From Oscillospiraceae bacterium (GTDB lineage Bacteria > Bacillota > Clostridia > Oscillospirales > Ruminococcaceae): a stretch of DNA of 34,840 bases. The position numbers were made by a program, and so were the translations under genes. The notes beneath the pieces were generated by a model. That model saw only the letters and a list, made by a program, of their open reading frames with translations, was not told the origin of the DNA and did not search any database. Where the stretch lies: contig JAFYZY010000137.1 in the NCBI GenBank assembly GCA_017548485.1, positions 1 to 34,840 on the forward strand. The letters run 5' to 3'. The stretch's first letter is position 1. Each line of letters opens with the position of its first letter. This document shows positions 1 to 10,914 of the stretch, piece by piece.

Positions 1-24
1 CAAATAAAATCGAGGTATTCGAAC

Positions 25-819
25 ATGGCTGAAAAGAAAGAAAAAAAGATAGTCGCTGCAGCCACCGGTGAGAAAGTCTCCAACAAGGAAGCTGCCAAAG
101 AGGCTGCTGTCAATGTTGAGAAGAAAATGAAGGAAGCTGCTCCTTCCGGCAATTCTACCGGCCTCAGGATAGGCGCGGTCTGCTGCTGGCTTGCCGCTTT
201 CGGTCTTGAGATCGTCGCTCTGCTGATCCTCAACGGAACGATATCATGGACATTCCTTCCTCTGCTTTACCAGCTCATCATTGCCCTTGTGCTGGATCTG
301 GCTTTCGTCATCATCGGAGCACAGCTGTGGAAGAAAGCAAACAAGATCAGCCCCGCTTCAGAGAAGAACCCTCTGAAGTTCTGGCTCTGGAACAACATGG
401 GCGTAATCGCCTGCGTTCTCGCTTTCGTTCCCTTTATCATCCTTCTGCTCAACAACAAGGAAGTTGACAAGAAGACAAAGACCATCGCTACTGTAGTTGC
501 GATCATCGCTCTCCTCATCGGCGGCGTTGCAAGCTATGACTTCAACCCAGTCTCCATCGAGGACAAGAACGCCGCAGTCGAAGCGATCTCCGGAAACGTC
601 TACTGGGCGCCGTTCGGAAAGGTCTATCACACCAGCGAAGACTGCCAGGCGCTGAACCAGTCCGAGACCCTCACATACGGTACTGTTGAACAGGCGATCG
701 AAGCCGGCAGGACCCGTCTGTGCGCATTCTGCGCGAAGAGAGACAACATCGACGGCGTCGTGACCGACAAGCCCGTTGATGAAGTTGAGGTCGAAGATAC
801 GCAGGACAACGCAGCCTGA
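25..819 (+). CDS. Four-helix membrane protein with C-terminal Cys/His (Ada-like) finger
   Basis: Unrecognised membrane protein of 264 aa. The first ~45 residues are Lys/Ala/Glu-rich and probably cytosolic. Four hydrophobic helices follow at about 47-69, 77-102, 121-142 and 153-171, so N and C termini should both be inside. Residues 192-240 form a compact domain with a YHTSEDC motif (His202, Cys207), a TVEQAIEAGR stretch and LCAFC (Cys233, Cys236). The H-x4-C...C-x2-C spacing is reminiscent of the Ada-type zinc finger found at the end of some nucleases. The last 25 residues are acidic. The function is unknown and zinc binding is inferred from the spacing only. The ATG is preceded by a weak GAGG. 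A strong hairpin terminator follows at once, so this is the last gene of its transcript. It is transcribed toward the origin, against replication. Confidence 0.8.
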   Translation: MAEKKEKKIVAAATGEKVSNKEAAKEAAVNVEKKMKEAAPSGNSTGLRIGAVCCWLAAFGLEIVALLILNGTISWTFLPLLYQLIIALVLDLAFVIIGAQLWKKANKISPASEKNPLKFWLWNNMGVIACVLAFVPFIILLLNNKEVDKKTKTIATVVAIIALLIGGVASYDFNPVSIEDKNAAVEAISGNVYWAPFGKVYHTSEDCQALNQSETLTYGTVEQAIEAGRTRLCAFCAKRDNIDGVVTDKPVDEVEVEDTQDNAA

Positions 820-840
820 TCCGAACATCAGAAATAAAGA

Positions 841-866
841 GGGAGGCACCGCCTCCCTTTTGTTTT
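841..866 (+). terminator. Rho-independent terminator of the 25-819 gene
   Basis: A 7-bp GC-rich stem GGGAGGC/GCCTCCC with a 3-nt loop is followed by TTTTGTTTT, 21 bases after the stop codon. Confidence 0.9.
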
Positions 867-880
867 GCTTTCTGTGAGAA

Positions 881-907
881 AAGCCGGAGCCCTGCAGCTC
901 CGGCTTT
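881..907 (-). terminator. Terminator hairpin downstream of mscL
   Basis: A 9-bp stem AAGCCGGAG/CTCCGGCTT lies about 20 bases beyond the mscL stop. It has a T run on the plus side and a weaker TTCT run on the minus side, so it may act in both directions as a back-up to the 841-866 terminator. Confidence 0.7.
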
Positions 908-927
908 TTCGTTATTTCTGAAACAGC

Positions 928-1365
928 TTATTTTTTTACGGCTTCGAGAATTCCCCTGAGCAGTTCGTTAACTTCTTCTGCTCTTTTCTTCTCCTCTGCC
1001 TCCGCCGCTGCCTGCGCTGCCGCAGCCTCTTCCGCTGCCGCTTTCTCCGCCGCGATCTTTTCCGCGTTGAGCTTTTCTTTCGCTTTATTGACTGCGCGTA
1101 CGATCAGGAAGAGAACGAATGCGATCATGATGAAGTTGATGATCGCCATGATGAGCTGTCCGACCGGGAACGGTCCCAGCGCAACTTCGGAGAAATCAAC
1201 TCCTCCGCAAAGCAGCCCGATGATGGGATTGATGATCGAGTCCACTATCGCTGTGACGATCGTGGAGAACGCTCCGCCGATAACGACACCGACTGCCATG
1301 TTCAGCGCGTTGCCCTGTGCCATGAACTCCTTGAACTCTGCAAACAGACCTTTCTTCTTTTCCAT
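928..1365 (-). CDS. mscL: Large-conductance mechanosensitive channel MscL
   Basis: MscL forms a homopentameric pore that opens under membrane tension to release solutes on osmotic downshock. The 145-aa product has the family layout. An amphipathic N-terminal helix (FAEFKEFMAQGNALNMAVGVVIG) leads into TM1 (about 22-50), a short loop with GGVDFSE, TM2 (about 68-92) and a C-terminal helix ending in LLRGILEAVKK. The linker to that last helix (about 100-133) is an unusually long Ala/Glu/Lys tract. An upstream in-frame start at 1392 exists, but the ATG at 1365 has an ideal GGAGG and starts at the conserved N-terminus. The gene lies 28 bases downstream of the aldolase and probably shares its transcript. 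Confidence 0.95.
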   Translation of the reverse strand: MEKKKGLFAEFKEFMAQGNALNMAVGVVIGGAFSTIVTAIVDSIINPIIGLLCGGVDFSEVALGPFPVGQLIMAIINFIMIAFVLFLIVRAVNKAKEKLNAEKIAAEKAAAEEAAAAQAAAEAEEKKRAEEVNELLRGILEAVKK

Positions 1366-1393
1366 GTTATGCCCTCCTGTGGTTTTTTTCATA

Positions 1394-2428
1394 TCATATC
1401 CGCTTCAATTCTTCGATAAAGCGGTCTACGTTCTCTTCTTTCGTCGCCCAGCTCGTGCACGCTCTCGCCACGACATCGCCGTTTTCAAGGAAACAGTTGA
1501 GGTCGAGCGCAAACTCTCTGGTCAGTTCCTCATATTTGTCCCTGCTGATCACGAAGAACTGCTGATTCGTGGGAGAATCGATATAGATCCTGAATCCAAG
1601 CTCCTTAAGCGCAGCCCGGATGCGGTCTGACAGATCCGTGGCATGCTTCGATATCTTCATGTACAGGCCGTCCGTGAACAGCGCGGTGAACTGGATCCCC
1701 AGCAGTCTGCCTTTCGCCAGCATTCCGCCGCCCTGCTTTATCATGTACCTGAAGTTCGGAAGCACAGCGGGATCCGGGACGACCACCGCCTCACCGAAAA
1801 GAGCTCCGACTTTTGTCCCTCCGATATAGAACACATCGCAGAGCCCGGCCAGTTCCGGCAGTGTCAGATCGCACGCGGAGCAGGCCAGTCCGTATCCCAG
1901 TCTTGCTCCGTCCACGAACAGCGGGATCCCGTATTCGCGGCATGCTTCGTGCAGTTCTTCCATCTCCTTTTTGGTATAGATGGTACCGTATTCCGTTGGG
2001 AAAGAGATGTATACCATTCCTGGTCGGACCGTGTGCTCGAATGCCGGGGATGCGAAATGCTCCTTCATGCATCTCCTCACCTGTTCTGCTGTGATCTTGC
2101 CGTCCGATGAAGGCAGTGCAAGCACCTTGTGCCCCGTATGCTCAACGGCTCCGGTCTCATGCACATTGATATGCCCGGTGTCCGCAGAGATGACTCCTTC
2201 GTACGGTCTGAGCGCGGCTGCGATAACTGTCGCGTTGGTCTGCGTTCCCCCCACGAGGAAATGAACGTCTGCACCGGGGCATTCACACGCCTTCCGGATC
2301 AGCTCTCTCGCCTTTTCACACCATTCGTCCGTTCCATACCCGTCTGTCTGCTGGAAGTTGGTCTCCTCCAGAAGTCTGAGTATCTCGGGATGGGCTCCTT
2401 CTGTGTAATCCGAATTGAATCTGATCAT
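1394..2428 (-). CDS. Threonine aldolase / beta-eliminating lyase family PLP enzyme
   Basis: Fold-type I PLP enzyme of the low-specificity threonine aldolase family (344 aa), which splits L-threonine or L-allo-threonine to glycine and acetaldehyde. Visible family marks are the FNSDYTEGAHPEI start, the FLVGGTQTN cofactor-binding turn (about 57-65), FVDGARLGYG with Asp173 to hold the pyridine nitrogen, and YIGGTKVGALFGEA with Lys206 as the Schiff-base lysine. The reading frame is open far upstream, but the ATG at 2428 has a good AGAGGTG site and begins at the conserved N-terminus. A strong promoter lies just upstream, divergent from pepT. Exact substrate preference cannot be read from the sequence. 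Confidence 0.92.
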   Translation of the reverse strand: MIRFNSDYTEGAHPEILRLLEETNFQQTDGYGTDEWCEKARELIRKACECPGADVHFLVGGTQTNATVIAAALRPYEGVISADTGHINVHETGAVEHTGHKVLALPSSDGKITAEQVRRCMKEHFASPAFEHTVRPGMVYISFPTEYGTIYTKKEMEELHEACREYGIPLFVDGARLGYGLACSACDLTLPELAGLCDVFYIGGTKVGALFGEAVVVPDPAVLPNFRYMIKQGGGMLAKGRLLGIQFTALFTDGLYMKISKHATDLSDRIRAALKELGFRIYIDSPTNQQFFVISRDKYEELTREFALDLNCFLENGDVVARACTSWATKEENVDRFIEELKRI

Positions 2429-2456
2429 ATCACACCTCTTTGTTTTTCCTTTTCCG

Positions 2457-2485
2457 ATTATACTCTTTAGCGCTTTAGTGTACAA
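2457..2485 (-). promoter_or_regulatory. Sigma-A-type promoter of the aldolase-mscL unit
   Basis: On the minus strand, TTGTAC (2485-2480), a 17-base spacer and a perfect TATAAT (2462-2457). It starts 29 bases before the aldolase ATG. Confidence 0.8.
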
Positions 2486-2486
2486 C

Positions 2487-2515
2487 TTGTAGGCTTTGTC
2501 ATCCGATGATATGAT
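2487..2515 (+). promoter_or_regulatory. Sigma-A-type promoter of pepT
   Basis: TTGTAG (2487-2492), a 17-base spacer and TATGAT (2510-2515) with an extended TGA before the -10. The -35 lies one base from the divergent aldolase -35. The two together make the palindrome TACAACTTGTA (2481-2491). Confidence 0.8.
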
Positions 2516-2544
2516 ATTTGAAAACAGATATGGAGAATTAAAAA

Positions 2545-3771
2545 ATGACCGACACCGTAAACCGTTTCCTGCGATATGTGAAGTTCGATACACAGAGCGA
2601 GGAAGGACATGATACCACCCCTTCCACCGCCAAGCAGTTCGATCTGGCAAGACTGCTCGTGTCCGAGTTGGAAGACCTCGGCGCAAAAGACGTCTTCCTG
2701 GACGAGCAGCTCTGCTATGTATATGCAAAGATACCGTCCAACACCGATAAGAAGTGCCCGAAACTCGGTTTCATCGCCCATATGGACACCAGCCCCGCGG
2801 TGTCTGACGAGAACGTTGACCCGGTCATCACGGAGAACTATGACGGCAAGCCCATAAAGATGGGTGACAGCGGTCTTTTCCTGGATCCCTCAGAGTATCC
2901 CGACCTTCTGAAATATACCGGAAAGACCATAATCTGCACTGACGGACGTACTCTTCTTGGCGGAGACGACAAGGCAGGTGTCGCAATCATCATGTCCCTC
3001 GTTAAGTACATGAAAGACCATCCCGAATTCAAACACGGCGATGTCTCCGTCGGCTTTACCCCCGACGAAGAGGTCGGCATGGGAGTCAGCGGCTTCGATA
3101 TCGACAGATTCGGCGCCGATTATGCATACACCGTTGACGGCGGTCCCGTAGGATCCTGCGACTTTGAGTGCTTCAATGCCGCGAGCGGCCATGTGACGGT
3201 CACCGGCAGAAGCATCCACCCGGGCAGCGCGAAAGGTCTTATGAAGAATGCCCTGAACATAGCCGCGGAATTCCATGCTCTTCTCCCCGCTGCGGAACGC
3301 CCTGAATACACAGAGAAATATGAAGGCTTCTTCCATCTCAACGACATGAGCGGAGACGTCGAATCCGCCGAGATGTCTTATATCATCAGAGATCATGACA
3401 AGGAGAAGTTCGAAGCCCGCAAAAAGCAGTTCACCGCAGCGGCAGAATATATGAACTCCCGATACGGCGCGGGCACCGTCAAGGCTGACGTCAGGGATTC
3501 CTACTTCAATATGAGGGAGATAATCCTGGACAATTTCCACCTCGTGGAGAATGCCAGGCAGGCATACCGAAACCTCGGGATCGATCTGCTTCCTCCTGAT
3601 CCCGTCAGAGGCGGGACTGACGGAGCTACGCTCTCCTTCCGCGGTCTTCCCTGTCCCAATCTCTCCACCGGCGGACATAACATGCACGGCAGATATGAAT
3701 TCATCGCCGCGGAGTCCATGGATACCATGGTGGAAGTCTGCCGCGAGATACTTCGCATCTACACAAATTGA
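2545..3771 (+). CDS. pepT: Peptidase T (tripeptide aminopeptidase)
   Basis: M20B-family dizinc aminopeptidase that removes the N-terminal residue from tripeptides in the cytosol. The 408 aa match the family length. Metal-site motifs are present in order: GFIAHMDTSPA (His79, Asp81), LLGGDDKAG with the bridging Asp, TPDEEVGMG with the catalytic/ligand Glu pair, and VDGG, followed by the C-terminal FRGLPCPNLSTGGHNMHGRYE segment carrying the last His ligand. There is no signal peptide. It is transcribed alone from a divergent promoter shared with the aldolase and ends at a strong terminator. It is oriented against replication. Confidence 0.97.
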   Translation: MTDTVNRFLRYVKFDTQSEEGHDTTPSTAKQFDLARLLVSELEDLGAKDVFLDEQLCYVYAKIPSNTDKKCPKLGFIAHMDTSPAVSDENVDPVITENYDGKPIKMGDSGLFLDPSEYPDLLKYTGKTIICTDGRTLLGGDDKAGVAIIMSLVKYMKDHPEFKHGDVSVGFTPDEEVGMGVSGFDIDRFGADYAYTVDGGPVGSCDFECFNAASGHVTVTGRSIHPGSAKGLMKNALNIAAEFHALLPAAERPEYTEKYEGFFHLNDMSGDVESAEMSYIIRDHDKEKFEARKKQFTAAAEYMNSRYGAGTVKADVRDSYFNMREIILDNFHLVENARQAYRNLGIDLLPPDPVRGGTDGATLSFRGLPCPNLSTGGHNMHGRYEFIAAESMDTMVEVCREILRIYTN

Positions 3772-3787
3772 TCTATTAACAGAACGC

Positions 3788-3828
3788 GGCCATTCCGAAG
3801 AGGTTCTTCGGAATGGCCATTTCTTTTT
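3788..3828 (+). terminator. Terminator of pepT
   Basis: A 13-bp perfect stem GGCCATTCCGAAG/CTTCGGAATGGCC with a 5-base loop is followed by ATTTCTTTTT. It lies between the convergent pepT and glycosylase genes and may serve both. Confidence 0.92.
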
Positions 3829-3835
3829 GCAGGTG

Positions 3836-4327
3836 TCAGATATAATCTTTTATCACGCGCCACACCCCAATCAGATCTTCCAGCTTCCATGCCGCGTTCG
3901 CCGGGCTGGTAGAAGGCAGGCACACTGCCTCCATTCCGGTCGTCGGTTCCAGGAGCCTGCAATACAGAGAATAAGACGTTTTTCCGTTGCAGAATATCTT
4001 TCTGATACCGCATTCCCTGAGGATGATACTGATGTCATTCGGCCGGGCATTGCGTATGCTCGAATCGGATGATCCTGTGATCTCACAGCTGCCTATGGTG
4101 TCCCATAGCGCAAGCCCGCAGCTCAGGATCAGTTCCTTCTTTTCTTCGATCGTTGTCGGGATCTCTCTTCCGAAAAGCTCCGGGATCACCCTCCAGAATC
4201 TGTTCTGGGGGTGCCCGTAATAGAAATTGATCTCTCTCGACTTCACGGAAGGAAATGACCCGAGTATCAGCACTTTGCTGTCCGGACCGTAGAGAGGTCC
4301 GAACGGATGTACAAGCTCTTCTCTCAT
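3836..4327 (-). CDS. DNA-deoxyinosine glycosylase (uracil-DNA glycosylase superfamily)
   Basis: Small (163 aa) member of the UDG superfamily, of the type annotated as hypoxanthine/deoxyinosine-DNA glycosylase. These enzymes excise deaminated bases and open base-excision repair. Motif 1 is ILGSFPSVKSRE (about 21-32). It is followed by FYYGHPQNRFWRV (35-47), typical of this clade, and the motif-2-like LPSTSPANA (137-145) of the DNA-intercalation loop. A TTG 18 bases upstream is in frame but lacks a ribosome site, while the ATG at 4327 follows AGAGGGA. It lies just downstream of the gyrA terminator hairpin. Substrate (inosine versus uracil) is inferred from family resemblance. Confidence 0.88.
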   Translation of the reverse strand: MREELVHPFGPLYGPDSKVLILGSFPSVKSREINFYYGHPQNRFWRVIPELFGREIPTTIEEKKELILSCGLALWDTIGSCEITGSSDSSIRNARPNDISIILRECGIRKIFCNGKTSYSLYCRLLEPTTGMEAVCLPSTSPANAAWKLEDLIGVWRVIKDYI

Positions 4328-4344
4328 CTTGTCCCTCTTTTTCA

Positions 4345-4374
4345 AGGAAAGACGGCATTGCTGCCGTCTTTCCT
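4345..4374 (-). terminator. Hairpin after gyrA
   Basis: A 13-bp stem AGGAAAGACGGCA/TGCCGTCTTTCCT with a 4-base loop lies about 20 bases past the gyrA stop. The T stretch after it is short (TTTCC TTG), so termination may be partial, and the glycosylase gene follows immediately. Confidence 0.7.
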
Positions 4375-4394
4375 ATCTTTATTACGTGGATCTG

Positions 4395-6980
4395 TCACTC
4401 CTCGTCATCTCCGTCCCCGGAGAACTCGTCTACAGTATCTTCTTCCCCGCTGCCGGCTAGTTCGTCCATGAGATCGTTCTCGCTGGGGACAGGTGTCTCA
4501 TCCAGAGGTTGTTTTTCCGCTTCCTCGACTATTTCTTCCTCCGCATCCTCTCTGAGCGTTCTCGCCACGGTGACAACTCTGTCTCCTTCTCCTAGCCTCA
4601 TGACGATGACTCCTCTTGCGGTCCTGGACTGCGTGGATATCTCGGAAACGTTCATCCTGACGACGGTTCCGTTCTCGCTGATCATGATCACGTCATCCCT
4701 GTCCTCATCGACTGAGAGGACACCTGCGACCCAGACGCCGTCTTCGCACTCAAAGTTCTTTGCGCCTTTTCCTCCGCGCTTCTTGGCGAGGTAGTTGTCC
4801 GGAGTGGAGAGCCTGCCCCTGCCGTTCGAGGTGACTGTCAGGATCTTTCTGTCTTCGGATACGATGGCGACTCCGACGACTTCGTCGCTGTCTCTGAGTG
4901 TGACTGCCTTATGACCTCTGGTGCCCCTGCCCATGGGCCTTGCATCGGCTTCATTGAACCTGTTGGCAAAGCCGTTCTTCGTGCTGAGGAGCAGGTCATC
5001 ACTGCCGCTGGTAAGTCCGGCCCAGGCAAGTTCGTCTCCTTCGTTCAGCTCGATGCCGATGACTCCGCTCTTCCTGATCCTGCTGTAGTACTTGAGTTCG
5101 GTCCTCTTAATAAGGCCTCTCTTGGTGACCATTGTAAGGAACTGGGCGTCCTCAAAGTCAGTGACCTTCAGGACCGCGCTGACCTTCTCGTCCGCGGTGA
5201 TCGGGAGGATATTGACGACGTTGGTCCCTCTGCTCTGCCTGGAGGATTCCTGTATCTCGTAGCTCTTTATGCAGTAGACCCTGCCCAGATTCGTCATGAA
5301 CAGCAGATAGTCGTGGCTGGTGCAGGAGAACATGTCCTCTACGAAGTCGTCCTCTTTCCTGGACAGTCCGCTGACTCCCCTTCCGCCTCTCTTCTGCGTC
5401 CTGTATTCCTCAACAGGCTGTCTCTTGATGTAACCGAAATGCGTTCTGGTTATGATGCAGCGCTCATTGGGGATGAGGTCCTCGATATCGACTTCTCCGG
5501 AGACCGCACGTATCTCTGTGCGTCTCTCGTCGCCGAATCTGTTCTTTATCTCCTCGAGCTCTTCCTTGATGATCCTTGTGAGGTGCTCCTTGTTGCTCAG
5601 GACATCCTCGAGATCGGCTATCTTCTCGTTCAGCTCATTCAGTTCGGTCTCGATCTTGAGTATCTCAAGTCCGGCCAGCTGCCCGAGACGGAAAGCGACG
5701 ATGGCGGAGGCCTGCGGATCGTCGAATCCGAATTCATCCATGATGGCCTGCTTCGCTTCCTGCTGCCCGCCCTTCGTGGCTCTGATGGTGCGGATAATGT
5801 CATCCACTATGTCTACGGCCCTGTGAAGTCCTTCCAGGACATGCGCGCGGTCCTTCGCCTTCTTGAGGTCGAACTCGCTGCGTCTTCTTATGACCTCCTC
5901 CTGGAACTCAAGATACTTCACGAGCATGGTCTTGAGATCCATGACCTTGGGAACGCCGTTATCCAGTGCGAGCATGATAACGCCGACGGATTCCTGGAGC
6001 TGCGTGAGTTTGTACAGCTGATTGACGACGATGGTGGGGTTTGCATCTCTCTTCAGCTCGATGACGATGCGCATTCCCCTCTTGTCGCTCTCGTCGCGCA
6101 GATCTGAGATCCCGTCTATCTTCTTGTCCTTGACCTGGTCGGCGATATTCTTGATGAGCTCCGCCTTGTTGACCATGTAGGGGATCTCCGTGATCAGAAT
6201 GCGGAACCTTCCGTTCTTCTGCTCCTCGATCTCCGCTTTTCCTCTGAGCGTGATCTTTCCCCTGCCGGTGCCGTATGCAGCTCTGATTCCGCTTCTGCCC
6301 ATGATGATGCCGCCGGTCGGGAAGTCCGGGCCCTGGATATACTCCATCAGGTCGAAGACGTCGCAGTCGGGATTGTCTATCAGGAAATCGATAGCGGAGA
6401 TGACCTCGTTGAGGTTGTGAGGAGGTATATTTGTCGCCATTCCGACGGCGATACCGTTCGATCCGTTCACCAGGAGGTTCGGTATCCTTGCGGGAAGGAC
6501 CTCAGGTTCAACGGTAGTGTCGTCAAAGTTGGGGATGAAGTCCACCGTCTCCTTGTCGATGTCTGTCAGCATCGTCGCAGCGATGCGCGACATCCTGGCT
6601 TCGGTATACCTGTATGCTGCCGGAGGGTCTCCGTCCACCGAGCCGAAGTTTCCCTGCCCTTCCACAAGAGGATAGCGGAGTGAAAAGCTCTGCGCGAGGC
6701 GCACCAGAGCGTTGTACACGGACATGTCTCCGTGGGGATGGTATGCGCCGAGCACGTCTCCTACCACGGTAGCGCATTTTCTGGTGGGCTTCTCATGGGT
6801 GAGACCCATCTCTCCCATGGCATACAGTATCCTGCGGTGTACCGGCTTAAGGCCGTCCCTGACGTCCGGCAGGGCTCTCGAGACTATTACCGACATGGAA
6901 TAATCCAGAAAACTCTGCTTTATCTCTTTTTCAACGTCTACGTCTATAATCTTCTCGTTTTCGATCTTGAACTCGTCCAT
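4395..6980 (-). CDS. gyrA: DNA gyrase subunit A
   Basis: GyrA breaks and rejoins DNA in the A2B2 gyrase that adds negative supercoils. The 861 aa cover the winged-helix/tower domain, with catalytic Tyr125 in [10 protein letters not shown], and the C-terminal beta-pinwheel with the GyrA box QKRGGRG that distinguishes it from ParC. A long acidic tail of about 60 residues ends the protein. Oddity: the quinolone-determining helix reads [10 protein letters not shown]. Met86 occupies the E. coli Ser83 position and Asn90 the Asp87 position. The start is set by AAGGAG, whose first bases overlap the stop of the upstream membrane-protein gene. It is the last gene of the dnaN-gyrA run. Confidence 0.98.
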   Translation of the reverse strand: MDEFKIENEKIIDVDVEKEIKQSFLDYSMSVIVSRALPDVRDGLKPVHRRILYAMGEMGLTHEKPTRKCATVVGDVLGAYHPHGDMSVYNALVRLAQSFSLRYPLVEGQGNFGSVDGDPPAAYRYTEARMSRIAATMLTDIDKETVDFIPNFDDTTVEPEVLPARIPNLLVNGSNGIAVGMATNIPPHNLNEVISAIDFLIDNPDCDVFDLMEYIQGPDFPTGGIIMGRSGIRAAYGTGRGKITLRGKAEIEEQKNGRFRILITEIPYMVNKAELIKNIADQVKDKKIDGISDLRDESDKRGMRIVIELKRDANPTIVVNQLYKLTQLQESVGVIMLALDNGVPKVMDLKTMLVKYLEFQEEVIRRRSEFDLKKAKDRAHVLEGLHRAVDIVDDIIRTIRATKGGQQEAKQAIMDEFGFDDPQASAIVAFRLGQLAGLEILKIETELNELNEKIADLEDVLSNKEHLTRIIKEELEEIKNRFGDERRTEIRAVSGEVDIEDLIPNERCIITRTHFGYIKRQPVEEYRTQKRGGRGVSGLSRKEDDFVEDMFSCTSHDYLLFMTNLGRVYCIKSYEIQESSRQSRGTNVVNILPITADEKVSAVLKVTDFEDAQFLTMVTKRGLIKRTELKYYSRIRKSGVIGIELNEGDELAWAGLTSGSDDLLLSTKNGFANRFNEADARPMGRGTRGHKAVTLRDSDEVVGVAIVSEDRKILTVTSNGRGRLSTPDNYLAKKRGGKGAKNFECEDGVWVAGVLSVDEDRDDVIMISENGTVVRMNVSEISTQSRTARGVIVMRLGEGDRVVTVARTLREDAEEEIVEEAEKQPLDETPVPSENDLMDELAGSGEEDTVDEFSGDGDDEE

Positions 6981-6989
6981 TCCTACTCC

Positions 6990-7502
6990 TTACATCCAGC
7001 TTCTCGGTATCTGCTTCGCTTCGCTCAGTGATTCGATCCTGTCTCTGAACCCTGCGGGCAGCTTCCTGACAGGAAGACAAACTCTTCCCATCGGCGCCGA
7101 GATCCTGTATATATGCTCTCCTTTTTCCACGGAGGTTATCTCATCATAGCCGGCGTGATACCTGAGTTCCGTGCTGAACTCATAAAGCGCGAACCCCTCG
7201 TCCTCTTCCACAAGGATCAGCGACCTCTTCTTCAGTTCCTCCTCTGTAACATGCAGCCTGTGCCTTATATAGAACAGGAACAGGATCCACAGAAGGGCCG
7301 TAGCCCCGTATATCCCGAGCATGTTCACCGACGGAAGAGGCAGATCGAGGACCACTCTTATCCCGAAGGAGATGAGCACCGCGAACACCAGCCAGAACGT
7401 CGCCTTACCCGGAAGATCTCCGGTGCCGACCTCGCATCTCGCGACGGCTTTCGCCTCATCGTCGTCGAATGAGAACGTCGTCTGTTTGATCTCTTCTGCC
7501 AT
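6990..7502 (-). CDS. Two-helix membrane protein, YcxB-like, between gyrB and gyrA
   Basis: Unrecognised 170-aa protein. The first 30 residues are polar. Two membrane helices follow at about 35-54 and 61-79. A cytosolic C-terminal half (about 100-165) contains short beta-like stretches (FALYEFSTELRY, YDEITSVEKGEHIYRI, VCLPVRKLP) that resemble YcxB-like domains, which share a PH-like fold. It starts 3 bases after gyrB ends, with no clear ribosome site, implying translational coupling. It ends 9 bases before the gyrA ATG. It must therefore be co-expressed with gyrase. Its function is not known. Confidence 0.82.
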   Translation of the reverse strand: MAEEIKQTTFSFDDDEAKAVARCEVGTGDLPGKATFWLVFAVLISFGIRVVLDLPLPSVNMLGIYGATALLWILFLFYIRHRLHVTEEELKKRSLILVEEDEGFALYEFSTELRYHAGYDEITSVEKGEHIYRISAPMGRVCLPVRKLPAGFRDRIESLSEAKQIPRSWM

Positions 7503-7505
7503 AGG

Positions 7506-9814
<2,309 letters not shown>

Positions 9815-9819
9815 CTTCT

Positions 9820-10914
9820 TCAGTCACCTGCCCGTGTCAGAACGCCGCTGTCCATTCTCCATACATCGGCGTCCGTCTCTCTCTCTATGAAGTTCGGGTC
9901 GCAGCAGGTTATGATCGCCTGCGATCCTCCCAGTCTTCTCAGAAGGAATTCCTGCCTGCTCCCGTCAAGTTCCGACAGGACATCGTCCAGAAGCAGCACC
10001 GGTTCCTCTCCCAGTTTGTTTCTGAACAGACCGGCCTCTGCAAGCTTGAGCGCAAGAACTGCCGTTCTCTGCTGTCCCTGTGAGCCGTAGACTCTTGCGG
10101 GATCTCCGTCCAGAAGCAGTTCCAGATCGTCCCTGTGAGGTCCGACAGTCGAATATCCGAGCCTTATGTCGTCTCCCCTCGCGGAACTGATCATCCTCGC
10201 TATCTCGGAAGGATCGTCATCGTCACCCGCGGTGCTCAGATAGTTGATCCCGAAGGTCTCTCTGTTTCCGGAGACGGAAGAATATGCCTCCCGGGCCTCT
10301 TCTTCCACTTCCTCCGCGAATCTCCTCCTGTATGCCGTTATGTAAGCCGCAGCGTCCGCCATCCTCTCGTCATATACGTCAAGCATGTCATATGCCGCCG
10401 ATATGTTCCTGGCATCTTTGAGAAGGGCGTTTTTCTGGGCCAGCAGTCTCATGTAGTCTCTCAGTTTTGAAAGATATCCGGCTGACAGCTGGCACAGAGC
10501 GGTATCTATGAACCTTCTCCTCTCCGCGGGAGTTCCTTTTACCAGGTCCAGGTGTTCCGGAGAGAATATAACGCAGCAGAATTTCCCCGCCAGCTCGGAA
10601 GCCTTCTTTTCGCTTCCCCTGTTCAGAGAAGCCGTTCTGCCTTTGCTTCCTACAGTGAGTCTTATCTCCTGTCTTCTTCCCTCAGCAAAAAACACAGAGT
10701 CTATCTCCGCACGCCCGTCCCCGTCCTTGTCAGGAAGTTCTCTGTCCTTTACATGGCGGAAACTCTTCGCTCCTGTCAGCAGAAATATGCTTTCAAGAAG
10801 ATTGGTCTTTCCCTGACCGTTCTCCCCGCATACTACTGTCACGGCAGTCGAAGGATAGAACTCCGCGTTCTCTATGTTCCGGAAACCTCTAACTGTCTCG
10901 CTTATTAGTTTCAA
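9820..10914 (-). CDS. recF: DNA replication and repair protein RecF
   Basis: SMC-like ATPase that with RecO and RecR loads RecA at gaps. The 364 aa show Walker A CGENGQGKTNLLE (about 29-41), the ABC-type signature region YGSQGQQRTAVLALKLAE, and Walker B VLLLDDVLSELD. The start is a TTG that overlaps the yaaA stop codon in TTGA, which gives the conserved N-terminus KLISETVRGFRNIE. An AGG lies 10 bases upstream. No later ATG preserves the conserved first strand. Expression is probably coupled to yaaA termination. Confidence 0.96.
   Translation of the reverse strand: MKLISETVRGFRNIENAEFYPSTAVTVVCGENGQGKTNLLESIFLLTGAKSFRHVKDRELPDKDGDGRAEIDSVFFAEGRRQEIRLTVGSKGRTASLNRGSEKKASELAGKFCCVIFSPEHLDLVKGTPAERRRFIDTALCQLSAGYLSKLRDYMRLLAQKNALLKDARNISAAYDMLDVYDERMADAAAYITAYRRRFAEEVEEEAREAYSSVSGNRETFGINYLSTAGDDDDPSEIARMISSARGDDIRLGYSTVGPHRDDLELLLDGDPARVYGSQGQQRTAVLALKLAEAGLFRNKLGEEPVLLLDDVLSELDGSRQEFLLRRLGGSQAIITCCDPNFIERETDADVWRMDSGVLTRAGD

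Noticed and set aside
1067..1630. 187-aa plus-strand frame across mscL and the aldolase end
   Set aside because: Crosses two convincing genes on the opposite strand and shows no coding features.
4911..6107. 398-aa open frame on the plus strand opposite gyrA
   Set aside because: It lies wholly antisense to the well-supported gyrA, has no family motif and no ribosome site, and reflects codon bias of the other strand.
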